Below are positions 45,190 to 53,939 of a stretch of DNA of 64,000 bases, in pieces. Location: NCBI RefSeq assembly GCF_024323335.1, contig NC_066584.1, positions 426,708,319 to 426,772,318 on the forward strand, written 5' to 3'. The number at the start of each line of letters is the position of its first letter. The stretch's first letter is position 1. Made by a program: the position numbers and the translations under genes. The notes beneath the pieces are model-generated. The model made no database searches. It was given only the letters and a program-made list of their open reading frames with translations, and was not told the DNA's origin. This DNA comes from Lathyrus oleraceus (Eukaryota > Streptophyta > Magnoliopsida > Fabales > Fabaceae).

Positions 45190-47864
45190 GTTTACATCCA
45201 GAGATCAAGAAATTAAAAGAGTTGTTGGAGAAGAAATTTGTCAGACTTAGTGTATCACCTTGGGGAGCGCCAATGTTGTTGGGTAAGAAGAAAGATGGGA
45301 GCATGAGGTTATGTGTGGATTATCGAAATTTGAATAAGGTTACTTCTAAGAATAAGTATCTTCTTCCTAGGATTAATAACATTATAGATCAGTTGGTTGG
45401 AGCTTGTGTGTTTAGCAAGATTGATTTGAGATCACATTATCATCATATTCGAGTGAAATCATAGGATATACCTAAGACTACATTTAGAACTCATTAAGGT
45501 CATTATGAGTACTCGATTATGCCTTTTGGTGTGTCTAATCCTCCAGGAGTATTCATGGAATATATGAAACGGATTTTTTGCCCCTACTTGGATCATTTTT
45601 TCGTGGTGTTCATAGATGATATTCTAGTGTATTCCATGTTAGGTGAAGAGCATGCATAACACTTGAGAGTTGTGTTGATAACCCTAAAGGACAAGAATTT
45701 GTATGCTAAATTGTCTAAGTGAGAGTTCTGGTTAAGAGGGGTGAGTTTTCTTTTCCATGTAATCTTTAGTGGTGGAATAGAAGTCGATTAGTCTAAGGTA
45801 TATGCGGTGTTGCAGTGGGAGACTCCTAAGTCGGTTACTGAGATTAGAAGATTTATGGGTTTGGCTAGTTGTCTTAGAAGGTTTATATAAGGATTTTCAA
45901 AGTTGGCTTTGCCTTTGACATAGTTGACCCGGAAAGGGAAAGCTTATGTGTGGGATGTTCAGTGTGAAGAAAGTTTCTAAGAGCTCAAGAAGATGTTGAC
46001 GTCGACGCTATATTTGATCTTTCCATACGCGAGTGAATCTTTTGTTGTGTATTGCGATGAATTTAAGATGTGTTTAGGTGGTTTACGTAGTAGATTCAAG
46101 TTGTAGCTTATGCTCATAGACAACTCAAGAATCATGAGAGGAATAATCCTACACATGATTAAGAGTTGGCAGCACTAGTCTTCGTGCTTAATGTTTGAAT
46201 ACATTATCTGTATGGTTCGAGGTTTGAAGTTTTTATGTGATAATAAGAGTCTGAAGTATCTGTTTGACCATAAGGAACTAAATATGAGGCAAAAGAGGTG
46301 GCTATAATTTTTGAAAGACTACGATTTTGAGTTGAGTTACCATCCTTTTAAAGCTAATATGGTAGCATATGCGTTAAGTAGGAATTCCTTGCATATGTCA
46401 GCGCTAATGGTTAGAGAAATGGATTTGATTGAGCAGTTTAGAAATCTTAACTTTGTGTGAGAGATAACTCCAAGAAGTGTGAAGTTGGATATGATGAAGC
46501 TAACTAGCAATGTTTTAGAAGAAATCAAGGAAGGTCAGAAGTTGGATTTGGAATTGATTGATTAATTGGTACTAATCAATCAAGGTAAAGAAGTGTACTT
46601 CAAGGTAGATGAGAATGGGTTTATGAAGTTTCAAAATAGAGTTTGTGTGCCAGATTTTCCAAAGCTCAAGAAGAGAATTTTATAAGAAGGTCACAGGAGA
46701 ATTCATCCAAGAGCCACTAAGATGTATCAAGATCTTGACAAAAAAAAATCGTGGCTAGGTATGAAGAAGGATGTTGTAGAGTTAGTGTACATTTTTTTAC
46801 TTATCAAAAATCGAAGATTGAGCATCAGAAATCGTATGGATTGATGTAACCTTTGAGTATTCCTGAGTGGAAGTGGGATAATATCTTTATTGATTTTGTA
46901 GTAGGTTTTCCAAATACCACGAAAGGAAGTGATTCGATCTTAGTTGTTGTGGATAGACTAACTAAGTGGACTCATATTGTTTTGATAAAGATCAACTACC
47001 TGTTGCAGAACATAGTGGAGATCTACATCAGTGAGATTATGATGCTGCATGGAATTCCTTCAAGCATTGTTTCTGATAGAAATCCAAGTTCGTGTTAAGG
47101 TTTTGGGAAAGTTTGCAAGCAGGCATGGGGACTAAGCTGAGGTTGAGTTCTACTTACCATTCATAGACGGAAAGTCAGATAGAAAGGACTATCCAATCTT
47201 TGGAAGAATTATTGCGAGCTTGTATTTTGGAGAAATGAGGTAATTAGGACACTTATTTGTCGTTGATTGAGTTTACTTATAACAACAATTTCTGTTGTAG
47301 TATCAGAATGACACCTTTTGAAGCTTTGTATGGTAGAAGGTGTATAACACCCTTGTGTTGGTATGAGTCGGGTGAAAGTGTTGTGCTTGGGCTAAGATTA
47401 TTCAACAGACTAGCGAGAAGGTTAAGATGATTCAGGAAAAGATGAAGGCATCGCAGAGTAGATATAAGAGTTTTCATGATAAGCGAAGAAACACTCTTGA
47501 ATTCCATGAGGGATTTCATGTGTTCTTAAGAGTCACTCCAGTGACTGGTATTGATCGCGCATTGAAGTCTCGAAAGCTTACACATTGTTTTATTGGTTTG
47601 TATCAGATCCTTCAAAGAGTCGGCAAAGTTGCATATCGAGTTGTCTTACCATTATCTCTTTCGAACCTTCATAGTGTCTTCCATGTGTATCAACTTCGGG
47701 ATTATATTTATGATTCGTCCCATGTGATCCAATTGGGTGATGTGCAAGTGAGAGATAAGTTGATTGTGGTGGAGGCATCACCCTTGCGAATTGAGGATCG
47801 GGAAGCGAAACACTTTAGAGGTAAAGAGATCACTTTGGTTAAGGTGGCCTTGTATTGGCGTTGA
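45190..47864 (+). pseudogene. Chromovirus pol: RT, RNase H, integrase and C-terminal domain, broken
   Basis: [72 protein letters not shown] and catalytic FIDDILVYS (about 45615). RNase H: about 45990-46400 (VVYCDEFK). Integrase: HH-CC zinc region near 46690 (GHRRIHPRATKMYQDL), core 46853-47098 (IPEWKWDNIFIDFVVGFPNTTKG, DRLTKW, MLHGIPSSIVSD) and later STYHS and PFEALYGRRC. C-terminus (47427-47864): MIQEKMKASQSRYKSFHDKRR, FLRVTPVTG and PLSLSNLHSVFHVYQLRDYI. Stops at 45463, 45496, 45882 and many others show it is dead. It ends in LTR sequence instead of its own stop. Confidence 0.9.
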
Positions 47865-48312
47865 GTTTTACGTTCAAGAGGAACCAATGACGAGTATTGA
47901 GGTTAGAGGTTGAGACAAGTATTGCATATATTTGTGTAACATTCATACATCACGTATATTGGAGCTAGGTATGACTTATGTCCAGTGGCGAGTTAGGACT
48001 TCGGTCCATTGACGAATATGACTTCAGTCTGGTGACAAGTTAGGACTTCGGTCCAGTGACGAGTTGGATGCATTAGTAACGCACCTATGAATATCTGAAT
48101 TTTGGTGCCACATGCATTGAAGTAGAGGAAATGAATACCTTGCATACACAATTGCATTTGTGAAAGATTATTGTTCTTGATGGATTGTAGGATTATTTTT
48201 TTATGCTAATTGCAATATCCTTGTTGTTTTATGCACGGTTAACATATGTGAATGTATTCTTACCCTCTGTTTGTTTCTATGTTGTTCTTTACGCTTGCGG
48301 TTTCTACCTGAG
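47843..48312 (+). repeat. Truncated 3' LTR joined directly to pol
   Basis: From GTGGCCTTGTATTGG (47843) the sequence follows the middle of the 5' LTR (44112-44590: GAGTTTTA..TTC.AG.GGAACCA..GACGAGTATTGA). It then stops at about 48312, before the LTR end. LTR start, PPT and LTR end are all gone. Confidence 0.8.
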
Positions 48313-49962
48313 TATATACGATTTAAGTGTAGATTAGATTTAAGACCAACATTTTATAAGAGACTTTCATTTTTATGTCATAACATCATTTTCTAAGTAG
48401 ACTTGTTGAGATGAAAAAGTAATAACGCTTTATTGAATGTTGGTGTAAGTTAGTTTACCCAGACATTGCATTGCGATATATTTTAAATCTTTAAAAATAT
48501 GAGAGAAGAATAGGTTAAGTTCACCATAACTTACTAAAAATTCATTCCATTCAATATAATTGATCTTTCTATAAACAAAAGATGATTAATTTTGTCAAGA
48601 TAAATTGGCTCAATTGATAAGGAATTGAGTCACACACCGAGAGATTGTGGACTCAACTCTCAGAATCGATGTAAGGATCTTTGTAGTTGGTGATTTGTAA
48701 ATACCTCTACAAATGTATGTTTGGATATCATAAGATGAACTAAGCAGAATGGCGAGGAGCAAAACAAATGTTTCATTTGATTGTTTGGAAGTTTTATGAT
48801 AGAACAAAGCAAATTGTTTATTCCCTCCGAATCGAAGAAGAAATATGATGATAAGTGATAGAATTGAATGTAATCCATATCATTTCATTCTGCTCCATCA
48901 AATTTTAAATGTTTCAAACAATATAATATCATTTCATTCCGCTCTGTTTCATCTGATTCCATCAATCCAACTAAAACATTAAGATTCACCCTGGTCTCCC
49001 GGTAGCCCCAAGAGCTCATCTCAAAACCATTATTTTTCTCACATTTACAAAAGTATTGAAGTCATGAAATAATCAGTTACTTACCTTCTTTTCTTATCCA
49101 TCTTCTCTGTTGTCTAAAACAAAATAGTTTTGTATTTCAATTTATTTTATTATATCCAACTTATCGTTTAATGTCAACCATTACATGTTGCATCATTATG
49201 GCCTTCTATGGTGATGAGATACCTACTTCAGTGATCTCTAATTTAATTTCAAAGTCATATTAACTTATATTATCTTTAATGAAATATGAGGAAGAGTTTG
49301 ATAGTAATGATTGAAAACGTGCACATATTCCCCTAATATCGTTTAAGCAAGTGAAAAAGTGTCACTTTCAAATGTGTATCGTGTTGATCTAGATGACATC
49401 GAAGAACCCAGAAGTTATGCTCAACAGGAAAGTCATAAAGAAGTGCCACTATTATTATTGATCGGACATTCACTATCTCATTACCTGAATGGAATGGCAA
49501 CAGTCTTGTTAGTCCCTGCGTATTCGAGAACAAGCCCTTCCAATCTTACCGTCCTTTAACTCAAGAGTGCTTCTGGCATAAGCGCTGCTAGTAAAAGCAA
49601 CTGACAAGGCCTCAAAGCTGTTGCAGGAAGACTACCAAGCAAAAACACATTTCAAAGAGGGGAAGTAGAGGGAAGTAACAATAACATACACTTACTTAAC
49701 AACTATATGGTAAAAATGCATCTAGAAAACAGTAAATACCCACCTTTAACCTATTTAAATGCATTGAATTGCACAATGATACACAATCATGTAAACCAGA
49801 TCAAAATTTAGATGCTATTATTACTCAGTCAAAAATATTTTGCCAAACTTTTACATCTAGTCACAGATATTTTCTCTTGTACAAGTATCTCCTTCATCTT
49901 CTCAAATCAACATGGGAAATTTTATTGAATAACTAAGCATAAACTACAAATTCATATGTTAC
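48313..49962. other. Intergenic region 3' of SARD4, one possible SINE
   Basis: At 48605-48700 TGGCTCAATTGATAAGG and GTGGACTCAACTC resemble pol III box A and box B at a tRNA-like spacing, so a tRNA-derived SINE fragment is possible. The rest is AT-rich. The last 200-300 bp presumably include the SARD4 3' UTR. No other gene. Confidence 0.4.
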
Positions 49963-50985
49963 CTATTTCCCTGTGTATGTCTCATAAACAAACTGTGAAG
50001 CCAGCATATCAACAACAGCAGAACCAACAGACTTAAAAACAGTAATTTCTTCTGAACTGCTTCTCCCAATTTTATCACCTCTAATAAGCTCCACCAAATT
50101 GGCCTCAATTTCATCTTCCTTGATCACTCCCCTTTCAAAAGCACCCACTAGTTCACCTGCTTCAACCAATGCAGCCTCATTGTCAACAAAAACTTTCCCT
50201 CTTTTCAAAGCCTCATCATCACATTCCTTCATTGAAGGCTTAAAAGAACCCACCAAATCCAAATGAGCTCCAACCTTCAACCTCTCGCCTTTCACAAGCG
50301 CTGTCTCGGAATTTGTAGCACAGCTCACAATATCCCCAAATCCAACAACATCATCCAAACACCCACAACCCTCAAAACTCAACCCTGAGAGTGAAAACTC
50401 ATCACTTTCTCTCAGTTTCTTAGCCAAAGCTTCCGCCTTTTCAACAGTCCTATTCCAAATCAACACTTTTCTCAAACTGGGTCTGGCTGAAAAATGAGCT
50501 CTGATCAAATGTGGTGCAAGGGAACCAGCACCAACCATAACAAGAATCTCACTATCATCTCTAGATAAATATCTAGAAGCCAAACCAGAGACACAAGAGG
50601 TTCTGTAAAGCGTAAGTTCGGTGGAATCCATAGAAGCAAGGGTTTGACCAGTGGATGAATTGAAGAGGACATGGCTACCTTGAACACCGGGTAAATTGAT
50701 TGAGGAATTTTGAGGAAAATGGGTTACAAGTTTGACACCAACGTAAGGGAAGGAGGAAGAAGAAGACCATGAAGGCATGAGGAGGAGGGAAGAGGAAGGA
50801 GAGAGACTGTAGGTTTGGCGAATTGGGGTTTGGAGAAAGGTTGAAACTTTGGGGAGATTGGAGTCGATGTGGTTCATTAGAGTTTGATGGGTGAGGATGG
50901 TTCGTAAATTCTCAGTGGAAATGAAGATTGGAGAAGAAGAAGACACGGTGTTTGTGGTTTTTTGGTCCTTGTTTGTGGAAGCCAT
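49963..50985 (-). CDS. SARD4: SARD4-like ornithine cyclodeaminase / mu-crystallin family reductase
   Basis: A single uninterrupted exon of 340 codons, close to Arabidopsis SARD4 (about 325). The family fold is visible: a substrate-side first half with VGVKLVTHFP (Lys85) and a Rossmann NAD(P)-binding half with VMVGAGSLAPHLI (GAGSLA at 152-157), VLIWNRTVEKAEALAKKL, DIVSCATNSETALV, HLDLVGSFKPSMKECD and VFVDNEAALVEAGEL. SARD4 reduces 2,3-dehydropipecolate (made by ALD1) to pipecolic acid, the precursor of N-hydroxypipecolic acid in systemic acquired resistance; the Arabidopsis enzyme is plastidial. The intronless structure agrees with the Arabidopsis gene as I recall it. The Ser-rich N-terminus could include targeting information. 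The start at 50985 is the only Met before the conserved part and is shared by the duplicated copy. A generic ornithine cyclodeaminase-like role is the alternative. Confidence 0.9.
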   Translation of the reverse strand: MASTNKDQKTTNTVSSSSPIFISTENLRTILTHQTLMNHIDSNLPKVSTFLQTPIRQTYSLSPSSSLLLMPSWSSSSSFPYVGVKLVTHFPQNSSINLPGVQGSHVLFNSSTGQTLASMDSTELTLYRTSCVSGLASRYLSRDDSEILVMVGAGSLAPHLIRAHFSARPSLRKVLIWNRTVEKAEALAKKLRESDEFSLSGLSFEGCGCLDDVVGFGDIVSCATNSETALVKGERLKVGAHLDLVGSFKPSMKECDDEALKRGKVFVDNEAALVEAGELVGAFERGVIKEDEIEANLVELIRGDKIGRSSSEEITVFKSVGSAVVDMLASQFVYETYTGK

Positions 50986-51690
50986 TGATGAAAATTTGTA
51001 GAGTTTTTTTTGGTGGTTTGAGGGTTAATTAATTTGTAGTTTGAGATTGGTTACTTGATTACCTGAGATTGGTTTTTGCACTTCAGTTATAAGTATGTGG
51101 TAATTAATTGGCCAAACATGGTGTTAGTTTAAAGATTTGAGATACATTATAAGAAATATTTGTATATTTATAATTAAAAAAGAGTTTAATGGTAGTCGAC
51201 AATATAAAAAAAAATTAATATATATTTAATTAAAATATTTATATTTTAAAAAGATAAATCATATAAATAATTAAAATTCATAGAATGATTTGGCGAGACA
51301 TAGGCTGAATTTTTTACAAAAATAATTCATTTTTTCAAGAAAAATTTCAAAATATCTCTGGTTTCAAAAAAAATATCAAATTACCCCACTTTTAAGAGGA
51401 GACGCCAATTCAATTGGCGACTCCTCTTAAAAATTGAATGGAGGCACCAATTGGATTGGTTAGGGCATGTGCCCTAGCCAATCCAATTAGCGCCCATGTG
51501 TATTACTTGAGAGGAGGCGTCAATTGGATTGGCGTCTCAGTTTAAAATGCAATTTTGTTTGCTAAATGGTCTACGTGATACATAAATTTGAAATATGACC
51601 AATTGATATTAATAAAATTATCCGTTTACATAAAAAAGTCTAATGGTGATGACCGGGATCACCTAATCGACCTCCGGTCCCACATCCCCT
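50986..51690 (-). promoter_or_regulatory. SARD4 upstream region (leader and putative promoter)
   Basis: This contains the leader and likely promoter of SARD4. A TATA-like CTTATAAC lies on the minus strand at 51086-51093, about 105 bp before the ATG. Beyond about 51300 the sequence resembles the untranslated part of mobile-domain elements, with inverted words such as GACGCCAATT. The same region in the duplicate is 52112-52816. Confidence 0.45.
51449..51488. repeat. Near-perfect hairpin, unit 1
   Basis: Arms AATTGGATTGGTTAGGGCA and TGCCCTAGCCAATCCAATT, with 2-base loop TG and one mismatch (T instead of C), compared with the perfect copy in unit 2. Confidence 0.85.
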
Positions 51691-51697
51691 AGCTACC

Positions 51698-52111
51698 CTA
51701 ACTCATGGCCATAACCCCGTGTTGATGATTCACCACTGGTGTTTGAGCATTTGAGGGTCCAGGAGCGTCACTACCAACTACAGGAGATGGCCTGTTTAGG
51801 TAGCCAGACACACCAGGTAAATTGATTGAGGAATTTTGAGGGAAATGGGTAACAAGTTTGACGCCAACGTAAGGGAAGGAGGAAGAAGAAGACCATGAAG
51901 GCATGAGGAGGAGGGAAGAGGAAGGAGAGAGACTGTAGGTTTGGCGAATTGGGGTTTGGAGAAAGGTTGAAACTTTGGGGAGATTGGAGTCGATGTGGTT
52001 CATTAGAGTTTGATGGGTGAGGATGGTTCGTAAATTCTCAGTGGAAATGAAGATTGGAGAAGAAGAAGACACGATGTTTGTGGTTTTTTTTTCCTTGTTT
52101 GTGGAAGCCAT
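51698..52111 (-). CDS. Chimeric ORF: SARD4 N-terminal 101 residues fused to mobile-domain tail
   Basis: An open frame of 137 codons. Residues 1-101 equal the SARD4 N-terminus apart from a few substitutions (NKEKKTTNIV versus NKDQKTTNTV). At V101 of LPGV it switches to SGYLNRPSPVVG...NHQHG, the tail of the neighbouring plant-mobile-domain protein, and ends with VMAMS. It lacks the Rossmann half, so it cannot be a working reductase. It carries the same start and upstream sequence as SARD4 and may be transcribed. It arose by the tandem duplication. Whether it makes protein, a regulatory transcript or nothing is unknown. Confidence 0.7.
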   Translation of the reverse strand: MASTNKEKKTTNIVSSSSPIFISTENLRTILTHQTLMNHIDSNLPKVSTFLQTPIRQTYSLSPSSSLLLMPSWSSSSSFPYVGVKLVTHFPQNSSINLPGVSGYLNRPSPVVGSDAPGPSNAQTPVVNHQHGVMAMS

Positions 52112-52575
52112 TGATGAAAAATTGTAGAGTTTTTTTGGTGGTTTGAGGGTTAATTAATTTGTAGTTTGAGATTGGTTACTTGATTACCTGAGATTGGTTT
52201 TTGCACTTCAGTTATGGAAGTATGTGGTAATTAATTGGCCAAACATGGTGTTAGTTTAAAGATTTGAGATACATTATAAGAAATATTTGTATATTTATAA
52301 TTAAAAAAGAGTTTAATGGTAGTCGACAATATAAAAAAAAATTAATATATATTTAATTAAAATATTTATATTTTAAAAAGATAAATCATATAAATAATTT
52401 AAAACTCATAGAATGATTTGGCGAGACATAGGCTGAATTTTTTACAAAAATAACCCATTTTTTCAAGAAAATTTCCAAAATATCTCTGGTTTCAAAAAAA
52501 TATCAAATTACCCCACTTTTAGGAGGAGACGCCAATTCAATTGGCGACTCCTCTTAAAAATTGAATGGAGGCACC

Positions 52576-52615
52576 AATTGGATTGGCTAGGGCATGTGCC
52601 CTAGCCAATCCAATT
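52576..52615. repeat. Perfect 19-bp hairpin, unit 2
   Basis: AATTGGATTGGCTAGGGCA, then TG, then TGCCCTAGCCAATCCAATT: 19 of 19 paired with a 2-base loop. It is surrounded by further inverted words (GACGCCAATT/AATTGGCG). Confidence 0.95.
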
Positions 52616-52769
52616 AGCGCCCATGTGTATTACTTGAGAGGAGGCGTCAATTGGATTGACGTCTCAGTTTAAAATGCAATTTTGTTTGCTAAATGGTCTA
52701 CGTGATACATAAATTTGAAATATGACCAATTGATATTAATAAAATTATCCGTTTACATAAAAAAGTCTA

Positions 52770-53850
52770 ATGGTGATGACCGGGATCACCTAATCGACCT
52801 CCGGTCCCACATCCCCTAGCTACCCTAACTCATGGCCCTAACCCGTGTTGATGATTCACCACTGGTGTTTGAGCATTTGAGGGTCCAGGAGCGTCACTAC
52901 CAACTACAGGAGATGGCCTGTTTAGGTAGCCAGACAATTCAGCATAGTCTTTAGTATGCATCGAGGGTGTACCGCCGTAGCTGAGTTCATGACCCATGCC
53001 AGAGTAGTTGGGTTGTGGTTGACTCATCAGTGGGCGATCGGGACGGTTGAGGGGAGACATGGGTGTGAATGATGCATCAAGGAAATGTTGGAAAGGTTGT
53101 TGGGGTGTTTGGTAGAGATAGGGTTGTTGGATGTTTTGGTTTTGTGAGGTTTGGGCTTCTTGGCTATGGTAAGAGGAGGGGCGGTTGGTGTTGAATGATC
53201 GTTGGATGTTCTGGCTAAGGCGACTTTGGTAGGGGGATATGGTGGGTGCGAAGCGATGTTGGGTCTCAGATTGATGGTCAATTTGTTGGTGGTGGTATGG
53301 GGTATGCTCTTGGTATTGGGGTTAGGTGTATGGCATGTTTTGGTTGTATGTTTGTGTGTTGGTTGAACGAAACATTTGACGGACAGAGGGTTATGTGTAT
53401 CCGGTCTGACACTATTGTTAGGGGTTTGATGTTGAGGTGTCAGGTGTGTAAGTTTGTTGGCGTGGGTCGTACAGGTACATATCATCAGCGATGAACTGAA
53501 AACCAACTTATCTGTACCAAGCCATATAAGTACGACTTGGTTTTTCTTCATTTGGCATGACTGCGTCAGTTAAGACATGGTCATGATGGTGCTTACATTT
53601 GCGACACTCCGATCTTGTGAAACTTTGCCATGGATTGAAGTTCCATTGGTCGTTAACTTTGCGCATATGCCATTCTCCTAGGTTTTCTGGGGGATCTGGG
53701 ATGTTTTGGGACATATCGAACTGCAACTTCACACGATCACTGTTGTGCATCTCCATAGTTGTGAACCGTATTATCGGTGTGCATGCAGTCCATAGGCCGC
53801 GTCTTCAGTGTTGACCTCATGGTCATGATCCAAAATAAGGTATGGATGCC
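52770..53850 (-). pseudogene. Plant mobile domain (PMD / MAIN-like) gene remnant, C-terminal part
   Basis: Minus-strand frames read, in order, RVKLQFDMSQNIPDPPENLGEWHMRKV, DQWNFNPWQSFTRSECRKC and HHDHVLTDAVMPNEEKPSRTYMAWYR (53508-53756). A Pro/Gln/His-rich region broken by frameshifts follows, then YSGMGHELSYGGTPSM and SGYLNRPSPVVG (52830-53060) and a RGCGTGGRL...GHHH tail near 52770. This is the C-terminal half of the plant mobile domain (aminotransferase-like, MAIN/MAIL) proteins, widely carried by Mutator- and gypsy-like elements in legumes. The N-terminal half is not in the window in readable form. Confidence 0.7.
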
Positions 53851-53939
53851 AAATGAACTGAAATGTGAAAGAAGATATGATTATAATCTAGGTAGAAGAA
53901 ATTAAGGTATCCCCGCCATTGTGCCTGAGGGACATCATG
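53851..53939. other. Junction between mobile-domain remnant and gypsy 3' region
   Basis: Short AT-rich interval with no feature. Confidence 0.4.

Larger units (their letters stand above)
42811..48312 (+). mobile_element. Tekay-like chromovirus (Ty3/gypsy), gag deleted
   Basis: Order: 5' LTR (42811-45025), primer site TGGTACCAGAG (45030), a very short leader, then straight into reverse transcriptase, RNase H, integrase and the C-terminal region, then a stub of the 3' LTR. Gag and protease are missing between about 45170 and 45195. The pol motifs and LTR style (start TGTGACATTCC, end GGGTGTTACA) place it in the Tekay/Del branch. Confidence 0.85.
50685..52936 (-). repeat. 1126-bp tandem segmental duplication (two units)
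   Basis: Units 50685-51810 and 51811-52936 are collinear and nearly identical, with small compensating indels. Each holds, from right to left, the tail of a plant-mobile-domain gene remnant, about 700 bp of upstream sequence, and the first 101 codons of SARD4. The left unit is continuous with the real SARD4 and the right unit with the rest of the mobile-domain remnant. A single tandem duplication therefore explains both breakpoints. Confidence 0.95.

Noticed and set aside
48605..48700. tRNA gene
   Set aside because: Box A/B-like words are present but no cloverleaf can be drawn; at best a SINE fragment.
53027..53551. 174-codon Thr/Pro/His-rich frame
   Set aside because: It is out of frame with the mobile-domain reading on the same strand; it overlaps the low-complexity Pro/Gln/His part of that remnant.
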